From Gammaproteobacteria bacterium (lineage in GTDB: Bacteria; Pseudomonadota; Gammaproteobacteria; Burkholderiales; Nitrosomonadaceae): a stretch of 64,000 nucleotides of DNA. The DNA is taken from positions 372,001-436,000 of the forward strand of contig CP054179.1 in the NCBI GenBank assembly GCA_015709615.1, given 5' to 3'. The notes beneath the pieces are model-generated. The model was not told where the DNA came from. It did no database searches and worked only from the letters and a program-made list of their open reading frames with translations. A program made the position numbers and the translations under genes. Within the stretch, counting starts at the first letter, position 1; each line of letters begins with the position of its first letter. Shown here one piece after another: positions 17,928-27,135 of the stretch.

Positions 17928-18827
17928 TCACTGCGGCGATTGCGCCATCTGAATCACCGGTTGCGCACCTGATTCCGACACCAATACGGTCATTAGGTTG
18001 GTAACCAAGACTGCCCGCTGATCGGGCGTCAATGAGACAATCTGCTTATCCTCGAGATTTTTCAAGGCCGCTTCGACCATCCCGACCGCACCGTCAACCA
18101 GCTTCTGCCGCGCCATTACCACCGCTTCGGCTTGCTGCCGCCGCAACATGGCATTGGCGATTTCCGGCGCATAAGCCAGATGGGCGATTTTGGCTTCCTC
18201 GATGACGATGCCGGCGACCTCGACGTGCTGCTGGATGGAATCGCGTAGCAATCCGGCGATGGCATCCAAATCGGTACGCAGACTTTTCTTCTGTCCGCCT
18301 TCTGCGGCGTCATAAGCATGACTGCTGGCGACTTGGCGCACGGCCGATTCGCTTTGAATTTGCAGATAATTCAGCGTGCTTTCTACGTCAAATACCGCCC
18401 GGGCGGTATCTTGCACACGCCAGGCGATCACGGCGGCGATTTCAATCGGACTGCCACGTTCATCGTTGACTTTGAGAACCGGCGTATTCCAGTTATTGAT
18501 CCGCAGCGACACCCGGGTGCGGTTATAAAACGGATTTACCCAGAAAAAACCGCTTGTATTGACCGTTCCGGCATAGCTACCGAAAAAAATCATCACCGCT
18601 GCCTGGTTGGGTTCGAGCGTAAACAATCCTTTACAGCAGAACAGCGTAATCACCAGCAGCGCTGCGCCGGCCATTAATTTGACAGGACCACCCGGCGTCG
18701 CCACCAAAAAAGCCGCAAACAATAAGGCCGGCAACAAGACCATCAACATCAACCATCCGTTAGTGCCGGAAATGATGTTCTCGTCGGTACCGATCGCACT
18801 GCTGCCTGATTTCTGGTTCACTTTCAT
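17928..18827 (-). CDS. SPFH/band 7 domain membrane protein
   Basis: 299 residues. Two hydrophobic helices near residues 25-43 and 50-66 are followed by the SPFH domain (FTLEPNQAAVMIFFGSYAGTV..GFFWVNPFYNRTRVSLRINNWNT). A helical coiled region with EEAKIAHLAYAPEIANAMLRRQQAEAVVMARQ is typical of stomatin/prohibitin-like proteins. Family members oligomerise in membrane microdomains and often modulate proteases. The gene has 160 bp to the upstream 749-residue gene and 273 bp to the downstream lipoprotein, so cotranscription is possible but not evident. No NfeD partner is adjacent. Confidence 0.85.
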   Translation of the reverse strand: MKVNQKSGSSAIGTDENIISGTNGWLMLMVLLPALLFAAFLVATPGGPVKLMAGAALLVITLFCCKGLFTLEPNQAAVMIFFGSYAGTVNTSGFFWVNPFYNRTRVSLRINNWNTPVLKVNDERGSPIEIAAVIAWRVQDTARAVFDVESTLNYLQIQSESAVRQVASSHAYDAAEGGQKKSLRTDLDAIAGLLRDSIQQHVEVAGIVIEEAKIAHLAYAPEIANAMLRRQQAEAVVMARQKLVDGAVGMVEAALKNLEDKQIVSLTPDQRAVLVTNLMTVLVSESGAQPVIQMAQSPQ

Positions 18828-18987
18828 CCCCTTTCAATTGATCGGTTGCAAGCAATATGTAGCGATGATTCAAAAGTGAATCACCACGATTACGAATACG
18901 TGCGATCAGCGAAATCCCAGAACAATCGATCGGAAAAGTTTCCAGAATATCCACTGATCGGAAAAAACATTTACTGTTAAAACGCGC

Positions 18988-21237
18988 TTACTTCACTGGC
19001 GGTTCCGGCTCCAACGCGAAAGCGACCGGCACGGCATCGGCATCCAGATAATCCAGCGTGCTCCAGCCATCCGTGGCAAGCGCATCGATGTGCAGATTTT
19101 CTGCAAATGCCGCCTTGCTACAAGTACCCAGCAGATCCGCTACCGGCACATTGTTGCTGTATACGCTGCCGACATCCCGTGCATAACCGCCGACCGTGCT
19201 GGGATTACTGCTGACCGATCCGCTCGCGGTTTCCACCACACCCACGCTGCCACGCGCAATGGTGAAGCTGAACGTGGCAAAGTTGTTGGGATGACGCGCC
19301 TTGAAACTCACGTAAGCATTCGAAGATGTTTTATCGTGATATTGGGTAAAACCGCAATCGTCCGCTGTATGCCCATCGACACTGACCCGGTAGATTTCCG
19401 CTTCGCAGTGGTTGTTATCGACACGCAGCACCAGACGGAATGCGACGATCTTTCCGGCGCCATCGCGAATCACGCGATCTTCCATGTCACCCGGCAATGC
19501 AGGGCTATGCGCAACCAGCTCCGTGCTAACCGTACCGGGACCGAACGGTCCGGCGCTGGTCGGTACTTTGAGCAGTACGCCTTCCGTGCTCAAATTCACC
19601 GGCGAACCATCGCTTTTGAACAGCTCCAGCTTGAGCTCGTATTTACCCGCACCGGTAGCGGGATTTCCGCCGTCGAGCAGATGCGACAGGAAAAAAGCGC
19701 TCGCGGTATTTTCACGCGCATCGACTTCCGGTGCCCACGACGAGGAAACTGCACCAGGGTTTAACGGTGGATTGACCGGGCGGATTTTGAACAGGTTTTG
19801 CCCGGCGAAAGCTGGATCAGGGCCCAACGGGTAAGGTTTAAAAGCTAACGTGCTGTCCGCAAGCACTTCCGCATAGTGACGTACCACATCCTTATCCATC
19901 GCATGCCAAGCACCAACGGAAGCGGTCACGCCATCCGCCAGCGTCAAGCGCCGGTACGACCAGCGGTAGTGCGTAATGCCGCTGGCAATCAGCGCGTCAC
20001 CGAACCACACGTGCGGCTCCAAACTGCCGCCGAATGGCTCACCCGCCGCCGTTAAACCTTCATTAACACCGGCGCTGGCGCGTTGAATTTCCGGCATGCT
20101 GACACCGTTACCGATCAGCATCACAGCGACTTGCTTACCTGGTAACGGATTGGGATCGCCACACCAAGGCACGCGCGGATCGGTCACGCGGATCGTCACT
20201 TCGCTGCCGCAGGCGTAATCCCAGTGCGTATTGCACCGGATCGGCGGATGGTACACGGTGGTCCACACTCCACCAATGCTGTATTCCACCCAGAAATAAA
20301 GATCGGGATGATCGCCCGCACACAGATACCAGATGGTGGTATCGAATCGCCCTTGGCTGTCGGTATCGATCACCGCCACTTCATCGCAGCGGTAAAAATA
20401 GGGCCAAAGCCAAGGCCAGTAACACAAAAACGGCCGGATCAAAACGAGGTTATCAAGCAGCGTCTGGCGGATGATATTGACCGAAGCGGACGCCAAACCG
20501 GATTTCAATGCAAAAGGAACATCCGTAAGCATTGCTTTAGGCGGCAACGGCTGCGGATTCAGCATCACTTGCGCACCCGCTTTCAGTGATATAGCCTGCG
20601 AGGCAACCGCGGCCGTTTGCATCTTAGCCACATTGCGCGCTGAAAGATCACGGATTGCGGTATTAAAGCGGAAAGGCGGCGGATCAGGCTCGGGCGGACG
20701 CGGAATCGGAATCTCAATCAGCTCGAGTAATTCATCACGGATACGGCGGATGATGTCATCGGGTAAGCGGGGAATCAGCAAATACAGCCGGTCCACTTCG
20801 CACACATGCACACGGGCATGGCAAACCGGCATCTCATGATGCTCTCCTCCGATGACAACCGGACGGACTACCGTGCCGCGCACCCGACATAAACACCACA
20901 GCCACCATTTCCAATTGATTTCCGGAATCGGTAATAACTCGTAATCGCTACGTTTCGGATCGAAACTCCACATCGGCTCATAAGCGCGCAACCGCTCCAT
21001 ATCGTCGAGCGTGATGGATTTATCGCGGCTGACCGGGGATGATGAAGGTGACGGCGGCGGCGATGCAAAGAACAGACGTGCAGGACGCGGCCCGTCGTCT
21101 TTTATCTCGATTTGAACTTGGTTTTTCTTGACCGGCGCACTGGCAATCAGCGCGCCGCGTTGATCAAAAACATATGCAACAACTGTTAATTCCGTTTCGG
21201 GTTTGCCTTCAAACCCGCTCGTAAACTTGAGTAACAT
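18988..21237 (-). CDS. 749-residue protein of unknown function
   Basis: A long frame with a very strong ribosome site (AGGAGG, 5 bases before ATG) and no signal peptide. Visible parts: an N-terminal beta-rich domain (residues 1-60); a Pro/Ser linker (57-70); a Trp/Cys-rich segment WKWWLWCLCRVRGTVV followed by CHARVHVCEVDR (about 109-150); and a helical RIRDELLELIEIPIPRPPEPDPPPF. The motif LNPQPLPPK is at 226-234. A second Cys/Trp-rich beta domain follows (YWPWLWPYFYRCDEVAVIDTD, residues ~275-300), then a long beta-rich C-terminus. LNPQPLPP-type motifs recur in unannotated bacterial proteins. Function is not known to me. The paired Cys-rich RGTV/CxVxV modules suggest carboxypeptidase-regulatory-like folds; this is inference. 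Confidence 0.75.
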   Translation of the reverse strand: MLLKFTSGFEGKPETELTVVAYVFDQRGALIASAPVKKNQVQIEIKDDGPRPARLFFASPPPSPSSSPVSRDKSITLDDMERLRAYEPMWSFDPKRSDYELLPIPEINWKWWLWCLCRVRGTVVRPVVIGGEHHEMPVCHARVHVCEVDRLYLLIPRLPDDIIRRIRDELLELIEIPIPRPPEPDPPPFRFNTAIRDLSARNVAKMQTAAVASQAISLKAGAQVMLNPQPLPPKAMLTDVPFALKSGLASASVNIIRQTLLDNLVLIRPFLCYWPWLWPYFYRCDEVAVIDTDSQGRFDTTIWYLCAGDHPDLYFWVEYSIGGVWTTVYHPPIRCNTHWDYACGSEVTIRVTDPRVPWCGDPNPLPGKQVAVMLIGNGVSMPEIQRASAGVNEGLTAAGEPFGGSLEPHVWFGDALIASGITHYRWSYRRLTLADGVTASVGAWHAMDKDVVRHYAEVLADSTLAFKPYPLGPDPAFAGQNLFKIRPVNPPLNPGAVSSSWAPEVDARENTASAFFLSHLLDGGNPATGAGKYELKLELFKSDGSPVNLSTEGVLLKVPTSAGPFGPGTVSTELVAHSPALPGDMEDRVIRDGAGKIVAFRLVLRVDNNHCEAEIYRVSVDGHTADDCGFTQYHDKTSSNAYVSFKARHPNNFATFSFTIARGSVGVVETASGSVSSNPSTVGGYARDVGSVYSNNVPVADLLGTCSKAAFAENLHIDALATDGWSTLDYLDADAVPVAFALEPEPPVK

Positions 21238-21677
21238 ACGTGCCTCCTATTAGTTTTTGACTAAGGTTGACCGACAAAACAGCAAGTCAAAACCAGCTTA
21301 TTCCCAAGGGCGGTTGCTTGATCCTTTTTTCGTATTCCGTTGGCTGATTATTATCCTCACTATATCAATCGCTTGATCAATGCCGCTGGTATCGATGAAT
21401 TCTTACCGTCAAACCAAAAACATTGCTGGCTATTGATATCTGCTAACATAACATGATTTTGTAAATAGTTATGTCAGAAACATCATACTAAGTAACAAAA
21501 AATTCATGCAATCCAATGAAATTAACAGTAATCTATTGAGACCTGAGGAAATGCGCATATATTGATCAAATCCCTGCATGCAAGCGAAGATACCTTCAAT
21601 GCACTAAAATATTTCCGCTTGAGTCCGTTAATATTCGCCTAAACCCGAAACATATTAAATTAATCGAGAATCTTGTT
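21238..21677. other. Intergenic region between divergent genes
   Basis: About 440 bp between the 749-residue protein gene (minus) and the OmpA-like gene (plus). It is AT-rich and must contain both promoters. No hairpin terminator, tRNA or convincing operator was found. Confidence 0.5.
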
Positions 21678-22382
21678 ATGCGTTCAATTTTCATTGGATT
21701 GTCTGTGATTTTTTTCTCCTTATCCGCGCTTGTTACGTATAAGGCTCTTAATCCTCCTCCCGTTTATGCGACGTCTGCTTCTTATTGGGATAATCGCCCG
21801 GAAATAACGCTCGCACCCGCACCTATGCCGGCGGCACCTGCAATTCCGCCAGCACCTGAGGCAACTGATGTCTCAAATCAACCGGCCGGTGAATCCGATG
21901 CCGATAAGGCTTTTGCTGATGATATGAAAAAAACCATCACGCAACTTGAAAATAAGCTGGCGACAACGGAAGAGACGATGACCAGTATCGCAGCGGCTAG
22001 CGCGAGCACTCAGCCGCAAACCCTGACAGTATTCGACGGCAAAACTTTCCGCTCCGGGCAAGACGTCATCCAGGATGTCGCTTATTCGGCCATTGAAAAA
22101 TTAGTGAAAGAAATAGCCGCTTCCCCAAACAGCCGCATACTTATCGAAGGTCATACCGACAATGTGCCAACCGGAAAATCCGGTAGTGATAATATGGATT
22201 TATCCCTGCGCCGTGCAAAAGCGATCGCCAATATACTGGTTTTACACGGTATAGCGAAAGACCGCATATCGGTAACCGGCCATGGCGATACACAACCAAT
22301 AAATTCCAACAATACCGAAGAAGGTAGAGCCAAGAACCGTCGAGTCGAAGTAAAACTTTTGCCGCCAGAGGGAGTCCATTAA
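21678..22382 (+). CDS. OmpA-family protein with N-terminal membrane anchor
   Basis: 234 residues. A single hydrophobic helix (residues 4-25) anchors a Pro/Ala-rich linker (APAPMPAAPAIPPAPEA), a short coiled coil (KTITQLENKLATTEETM) and a C-terminal OmpA domain. RILIEGHTDNVPTG, LSLRRAKAIANIL, ISVTGHGDTQPI and GRAKNRRVEV contain the residues that bind peptidoglycan diaminopimelate. No outer-membrane barrel is present, so it resembles MotB/Pal-like anchors more than OmpA itself. The stop codon overlaps the start of the next gene by one base, so the two products are made together. Confidence 0.87.
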   Translation: MRSIFIGLSVIFFSLSALVTYKALNPPPVYATSASYWDNRPEITLAPAPMPAAPAIPPAPEATDVSNQPAGESDADKAFADDMKKTITQLENKLATTEETMTSIAAASASTQPQTLTVFDGKTFRSGQDVIQDVAYSAIEKLVKEIAASPNSRILIEGHTDNVPTGKSGSDNMDLSLRRAKAIANILVLHGIAKDRISVTGHGDTQPINSNNTEEGRAKNRRVEVKLLPPEGVH

Positions 22383-23611
22383 TGCACATGTACGCGCAGC
22401 ACTTCAGCCTCAATCTACTTCCATTTGAAAATGTTCCGGATCCGTTATTCTTTTATGATCATGGTGATCATGCCCGGATACGCAAGCAAATATCCGGCTC
22501 CCTGCTTAGCGGTCGAGGTTTGATCGTGGTCACTGGTCCGATCGGATCCGGCAAAACCACGCTGAGTCAGATGATCAAATCCGATTTTCCCGAAAACATC
22601 AAACTGATTTGGATGGCGGAACCGCCTGCCAATAGCGCCGACCTTTATTTATTTCTGGCGCAGGAACTCGGCGTTCAGCCGACTTCGGCGGAAAAAACCT
22701 TCGTCATGCGGGATATCCGCAATGCGCTGCTGAGAATCAATGCGGAAGGAAAAAAGTGTTTAGTCATCATCGATGAATCTCATTTAATGACAGAAGATGT
22801 TATAAACGGCATCCGCTTGCTGAACAATCTTGAAGAGGGATCGACCAAACTCATTCAGTTATTACTGCTCGGTCAGGAAGAATTGATGGAAAAAATCAAC
22901 CGGCCGGAAATGGCGCCATTCAAGCAACGCATCGCCGCGCTGGAAACATTGGGGAAAATGAATGTCGACCGGGTGATGAAATACATCACGCATCGCCTCC
23001 AGGTAGCTGGCGGCTCGCCCAAACTCATTTCGGATACCGGATGGGAAGCGCTTTCGATTGCATTTGGTTCGGGTGGAACACCCAGAACAATCAATTCACT
23101 GTGTGACCGGTCGTTCAATGTGGCGTATGAACGCGACAAATCGATTGTTGATGCCAAAGATGTGTATGAAGCCACGCAGCGAATGGGTATGATTACCGAT
23201 GTATTCCATTACATTATTCTGCTTAACAATCAGGAAAGAAAAAGCCAGGAATCAGATCCGGCAACCGATAGTCCGGTTCAAGAATCCGCGCCATCGGCTC
23301 CGCCGACCTCATCAATGCCTGAAAAAAACCGGATAGTTCCACCGCGTGTCAACGAACCGGAGCAAAACGCAGTTCGGGAAGTTTTCTACGAAATTCCCGA
23401 TATTCCGCGAGAGAAAATCGATACCTCCGGACAATCCTATGCCGACATTGCGCAAGCAATTAAAGCAAAATACGATCAGAAAGGTTTAAAAATCTCTATC
23501 GGAATGTTTCTACTGTCGTTCATCGCATTTATCGGTAGCGTTTTTTTCTTTTGCCATCGCTCTGATTCGTCGGGAATACTCGATTGCCTGCGAAGCTTGT
23601 TGAGCTTCTGA
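22382..23611 (+). CDS. ExeA/GspA-like AAA ATPase with C-terminal membrane helix
   Basis: 409 residues. YAQHFSLNLLPFENVPDPLFFYDHGDH matches the N-terminus of ExeA/GspA-type ATPases. The Walker A motif is GPIGSGKT (52-59) and Walker B is CLVIIDESH. ALETLGKMNVDRVMKYITHRLQVAG and GGTPRTINSLCDRS complete the AAA module to about residue 275. A disordered Pro/Glu/Ser linker leads to one membrane helix near the C-terminus (ISIGMFLLSFIAFIGSVFFFC). GspA-type ATPases work with a peptidoglycan-binding partner to insert secretins; here the coupled OmpA-domain protein could play that part. No secretin gene is in the window. A terminator follows. Confidence 0.85.
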   Translation: MHMYAQHFSLNLLPFENVPDPLFFYDHGDHARIRKQISGSLLSGRGLIVVTGPIGSGKTTLSQMIKSDFPENIKLIWMAEPPANSADLYLFLAQELGVQPTSAEKTFVMRDIRNALLRINAEGKKCLVIIDESHLMTEDVINGIRLLNNLEEGSTKLIQLLLLGQEELMEKINRPEMAPFKQRIAALETLGKMNVDRVMKYITHRLQVAGGSPKLISDTGWEALSIAFGSGGTPRTINSLCDRSFNVAYERDKSIVDAKDVYEATQRMGMITDVFHYIILLNNQERKSQESDPATDSPVQESAPSAPPTSSMPEKNRIVPPRVNEPEQNAVREVFYEIPDIPREKIDTSGQSYADIAQAIKAKYDQKGLKISIGMFLLSFIAFIGSVFFFCHRSDSSGILDCLRSLLSF

Positions 23612-23644
23612 TTCGCCGCTCGTGTATCTGCCTTGTTCAGTCAA

Positions 23645-23675
23645 AAATAAACCCGCTGCATGAGCGGGTTTATTT
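23645..23675. terminator. Bidirectional terminator after the ExeA-like gene
   Basis: Arms 23645-23657 and 23663-23675 (13 bp) with the core AAACCCGCT/AGCGGGTTT, loop GCATG, and A/T runs on both sides. It separates the convergent ExeA-like and PEP-CTERM genes. Confidence 0.9.
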
Positions 23676-23694
23676 TATGCACCGTTGAATTCAA

Positions 23695-24111
23695 TTAAGT
23701 ATCGTTTTTCTTCCGGCGCACAATATAACCCAACAAACTCACCCCGGCCACCAGCATGGCATAAATCTCGGGTTCCGGCACCAAAGAGGCTGAGTGATCG
23801 TTTAAATAAACACTGGCAGGTACAGGTTTAGGATGAGAATCTTGCTCATTCGAAGTCACTTTTCGATCGATTGCTTTTTCATTCCATGCCGAATTCTCAT
23901 TGATGATCGGGTGATCTTTTGATTTTATATTGTCATCGCCGGAAAATTTACTGTGGGCCGGCGGTGAAAGTATAGTGTCGTCCGATAATTCATGATCGCC
24001 TGCGTTATGCACCTCTTTCACAGAATTGTCAGAAGTTGCATACGCCACGCTGCTTAAGCACAATGTACCGGTAATCGACAGCAATGCAACAAGCTTTGGT
24101 AAACTGGGCAT
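23695..24111 (-). CDS. Small PEP-CTERM protein
   Basis: 138 residues. A signal peptide ends near residue 25 (SSVAYA). The middle is hydrophilic and rich in Asp, His, Ser and Lys with no recognisable domain. The C-terminus VPEPEIYAMLVAGVSLLGYIVRRKK is a PEP-CTERM sorting signal: PEP motif, hydrophobic helix, basic tail. Such signals are cleaved by exosortase, and the protein is exported, often with exopolysaccharide. No exosortase gene is in this window. Confidence 0.88.
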   Translation of the reverse strand: MPSLPKLVALLSITGTLCLSSVAYATSDNSVKEVHNAGDHELSDDTILSPPAHSKFSGDDNIKSKDHPIINENSAWNEKAIDRKVTSNEQDSHPKPVPASVYLNDHSASLVPEPEIYAMLVAGVSLLGYIVRRKKNDT

Positions 24112-24290
24112 AATTCATTTCTATTTTCAATAAACAGAAGCTTATCAACGGAATTTGATCGATAGGATTGATAGCTTATTGCGACTTTTATCATAGACGG
24201 AACCGAAGTATGACAACCGACGAGTATTATGGTAATGGCTACTTTAATCTCCATGTATTAAGCAATTTTGATAACTTTGGGAAAAAACTT

Positions 24291-24899
24291 ATGCGCAATT
24301 TACGAACACTCACACTCATTCTTTGTGCGCTGTTCCTGAGCGGTTGCGGCTACAACACATTGCAATCCACCGATGAACAAATCAAGGCCAGTTGGGCGGA
24401 GGTGCTGAACCAATATAAACGCCGCGCTGATTTGGTGCCGAATCTGGTCAATACAGTCAAAGGATTTGCCGCACAGGAAAAAGATGTGTTGTTGGGTGTC
24501 ACCAATGCTCGCTCCAGAGTTGGCGGTATTCAGGCAACCCCGGAGTTGATCAATAACCCGGAAACGTTCGCCAAATTCCAGAATGCGCAAGGCGAATTAT
24601 CGAGCGCGCTTGCCAGATTGCTGGTCGTCACCGAGAATTATCCCGAATTGAAATCCGATGCAAATTTCCGCGACTTGCAGGCGCAGCTGGAAGGCACTGA
24701 AAACCGTATCACCGTAGCGCGCAATCGCTACATTAAAGCCGTGCAGGAATACAACATCGTGGTACGTTCTTTCCCCAGCAATCTGACGGCGATGCTATTC
24801 GGATATCAAACCAAGCCCAGCTTCACCGTGGAAAATGAGCAAGAAATCTCCGCCGCACCCAAAGTGGATTTTGGCGCGCCTATACCGGCGGTAAAATAA
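24291..24899 (+). CDS. LemA-family lipoprotein
   Basis: 202 residues from the ATG at 24291 (GGGA upstream). The lipobox is FLSGC at about residues 15-19. The rest is the helical LemA fold: DEQIKASWAEVLNQYKRRADLVPNLVNTVKGFAAQEKDVL, then YPELKSDANFRDLQAQLEGTENRI, then ARNRYIKAVQEYN. Function of the family is poorly defined. It is first in a three-gene cluster with two TPM-domain proteins, separated by only 6 bp from the next, a conserved arrangement. Confidence 0.92.
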   Translation: MRNLRTLTLILCALFLSGCGYNTLQSTDEQIKASWAEVLNQYKRRADLVPNLVNTVKGFAAQEKDVLLGVTNARSRVGGIQATPELINNPETFAKFQNAQGELSSALARLLVVTENYPELKSDANFRDLQAQLEGTENRITVARNRYIKAVQEYNIVVRSFPSNLTAMLFGYQTKPSFTVENEQEISAAPKVDFGAPIPAVK

Positions 24900-24905
24900 A
24901 TCATC

Positions 24906-25814
24906 ATGACGCTCACCAAAACGATCCGGTTGAATATTTCGACATGGCTGCTAGCGGCCATACTGCTTGTCATCCCGACTGCGGCGATGGCCGATGCCGC
25001 CATTCCGCCGCTGAAAGCGCATGTCACCGATTTGACCGCAACCCTTTCCGCCAGCGAATCCATGCGTCTGGAGCAAAAATTAGCTGCATTTGAAAAAGCT
25101 AAAGGCAGTCAGATTGCAGTGCTGATCGTTCCGACGACGCAGCCTGAAACCATCGAACAGTATTCGATACGTGTTGCGGAAGCCTGGCAACTGGGACGCA
25201 AAGGTGTTGACGACGGTATTTTGCTGCTCATCGCAAAAAATGACCGGGCATTGCGCTTCGAAGTAGGCTATGGCCTGGAAGGCGCGCTACCGGATGCGAT
25301 GGCGAAACGGATTATCGCGGAAATCATCACGCCGCGATTCAAGCAAGGGCATTTTGCCGAAGGTATCGATGCCGGCATTGAGGCGATCATCAAACTGATT
25401 CAAGGCGAATCGCTGCCGCTGCCAAAAAACACGCGAAACGGCGCTAGCACTGCAGAAGCGCATTCACCTGTGGAAAGTTTCATCTCCATCCTGATCGGAT
25501 CGATTGTACTGGGAAGAGTTTTGCAAGTATTTTTTGGCCGCCTGATCGGCGCAACGATGACCGGCCTCGGTGTCGGACTCATCGGCTGGTTGTCGTTTTC
25601 GTCGATAGCGGCTGCCGTTCTAATCGCCATCGTGGTATTCGTGATCAATCTTTTTCTGAACGGCGGTAGCGGCTACTATCGAAGCGGCCGCAGCGGCTGG
25701 CCGGGTCACGGTTACTACCGCTCAGGCGGATTTGATCGCGGCGGCGGTTTTGGTGGAGGATTCGGTGGCGGCGGTGGCGGTTTCGGTGGCGGTGGCGCGT
25801 CAGGGAAGTGGTAA
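24906..25814 (+). CDS. TPM-domain membrane protein (YgcG-like)
   Basis: 302 residues. An N-terminal signal (WLLAAILLVIPTAAMADA) is followed by a periplasmic TPM domain (HVTDLTATLSASESMRLEQKLAAFEKAKGSQIAVLIVPTT...GVDDGILLLIAKNDRALRFEVGYGLEGALPDAMAKRI). Two or three membrane helices follow between about residues 190 and 250. The protein ends in a Gly/Phe/Arg-rich tail (GGGFGGGFGGGGG). TPM domains are linked to photosystem II repair in plants and to envelope functions of unknown detail in bacteria. Its stop is directly followed by the ATG of the next TPM gene. Confidence 0.9.
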   Translation: MTLTKTIRLNISTWLLAAILLVIPTAAMADAAIPPLKAHVTDLTATLSASESMRLEQKLAAFEKAKGSQIAVLIVPTTQPETIEQYSIRVAEAWQLGRKGVDDGILLLIAKNDRALRFEVGYGLEGALPDAMAKRIIAEIITPRFKQGHFAEGIDAGIEAIIKLIQGESLPLPKNTRNGASTAEAHSPVESFISILIGSIVLGRVLQVFFGRLIGATMTGLGVGLIGWLSFSSIAAAVLIAIVVFVINLFLNGGSGYYRSGRSGWPGHGYYRSGGFDRGGGFGGGFGGGGGGFGGGGASGKW

Positions 25815-26315
25815 ATGAATCTCGCACGTATTTTGCGTCATCTATTAACCGGCCAATGGGTGCAGCGCCGAACATTCCCGGCGGTATCGCTTGCCGCTAT
25901 CGAGCAAGCGATTGTGCAATCGGAAATGAAACACGGCGGTGAAATTTGTTTCGTTGTGGAAGCGGCATTGAATACGCTTCCATTGCTCAGAAACCAGACC
26001 ACCCGCGAGCGCGCTCTTGACGTATTTTCACAATTGCGGGTCTGGGATACCGAACACAATAACGGTGTGCTCATTTACTTGTTATTAGCCGATCGCACGG
26101 TGGAAATCATCGCCGATCGTGGCATTCATGCCAAAGTTCCGGAGGCTGAATGGCAGGTTATCTGCCGCACAATGGAATCGGCATTTCAGCAGCAACGGTT
26201 CGAAGCCGGTGTCATCGCTGGAATTGATGCCGTCGGCGGGCATTTGCAGAAATATTTTCCAGTCGATCCAGGGAAAGATACCAACGAGCTTCCCAACAAA
26301 CCCGTGATGCTATAA
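25815..26315 (+). CDS. Cytoplasmic TPM-domain protein
   Basis: 166 residues without a signal peptide. RRTFPAVSLAAIEQAIVQSEMKHGGEICFVVEAAL, LRVWDTEHNNGVLIYLLLADRTVEIIADRGIHAKV and the C-terminal GVIAGIDAVGGHLQKYFP are typical of the second TPM protein that accompanies LemA and YgcG-like genes in betaproteobacteria. It starts on the base after the preceding stop, so it is translationally coupled. Its function is unknown. Confidence 0.88.
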   Translation: MNLARILRHLLTGQWVQRRTFPAVSLAAIEQAIVQSEMKHGGEICFVVEAALNTLPLLRNQTTRERALDVFSQLRVWDTEHNNGVLIYLLLADRTVEIIADRGIHAKVPEAEWQVICRTMESAFQQQRFEAGVIAGIDAVGGHLQKYFPVDPGKDTNELPNKPVML

Positions 26316-26346
26316 ATCAGCGAAAAACCTAGACCGCTATTTGGAA

Positions 26347-27135
26347 TCAGCCGGAGCGCGGTACAAATCCACAGGACAAGAAATTCGCGATCGCGGCAAA
26401 CTCATTCACCGATAAATTTTCCGCGCGCAGCCCCGGATCAATGCCCAACGCGCTGAAATCATCGCTCGTCAAATGCTGCTGCAAGGTATTGCGCAGCGTT
26501 TTGCGGCGCTGCGAGAATGCCGCCGTGACAATTTGCGAGAATAGCGCTTCATCCTTGACGATTCGCGTTGACGAATCGCGCGGAATCATACGAACAATGG
26601 CCGATTCGACTTTCGGCATGGGGCGGAACGATTGCGCCGGAACGCTGAACACATATTCCATATCGAAACGGTATTGCAGCATGACGGAAAGCCGCCCGTA
26701 ATCGGACGTAGCGGGCACACCAACCATACGATCCACGACTTCCTTCTGCAACATGAAATGCATATCGAGAATATGCGCTGAGAATTGGCTCAGATGAAAC
26801 AGCAAGGGTGTCGAAATGTTGTAAGGCAGATTGCCGACGATACGTAGCTGCTTGCCTAGTGCGGAAAAATCGAATTTCAATGCATCGGTGGCGTGAACGG
26901 TCAATTGATCCGGTGTGAATTCCTTATTCAGCCGCGCCACGATATCGCGATCGATCTCGATGACATGCAAATGACCGGCGGCTTGGCGCAAAGGACGCGT
27001 CAATGCGCCCAAGCCCGGGCCGATTTCAATTAACCGATCGCCTTCTTGCGGACGAATTTCAGCGGCGATTTGCGCAATGATGTGCTGGTCGACCAGAAAA
27101 TTCTGACCGAAGCGCTTGCGCGGATTATGACGCAT
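26347..27135 (-). CDS. rsmA: 16S rRNA (adenine1518-N6/adenine1519-N6)-dimethyltransferase
   Basis: 262 residues. It dimethylates two adjacent adenines in the 3' hairpin of 16S rRNA using S-adenosylmethionine. RKRFGQNFLVD is the N-terminal signature, EIGPGLGALTRPL is the SAM-binding loop, and NLPYNISTPLLFHL is the catalytic NLPY motif. The start overlaps the pdxA stop by 11 bases. It is last in the conserved lptD-surA-pdxA-rsmA operon; apaG/apaH, which follow in E. coli, are absent here. Confidence 0.97.
   Translation of the reverse strand: MRHNPRKRFGQNFLVDQHIIAQIAAEIRPQEGDRLIEIGPGLGALTRPLRQAAGHLHVIEIDRDIVARLNKEFTPDQLTVHATDALKFDFSALGKQLRIVGNLPYNISTPLLFHLSQFSAHILDMHFMLQKEVVDRMVGVPATSDYGRLSVMLQYRFDMEYVFSVPAQSFRPMPKVESAIVRMIPRDSSTRIVKDEALFSQIVTAAFSQRRKTLRNTLQQHLTSDDFSALGIDPGLRAENLSVNEFAAIANFLSCGFVPRSG

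Noticed and set aside
19090..19764. 224-codon plus-strand frame
   Set aside because: Antisense to the 749-residue protein; composition typical of a shadow frame (Arg/His-rich, no domain).
25730..25800. GGC/GGT-rich tandem DNA
   Set aside because: It encodes the Gly/Phe-rich tail typical of YgcG-like TPM proteins and is not a separate repeat element.
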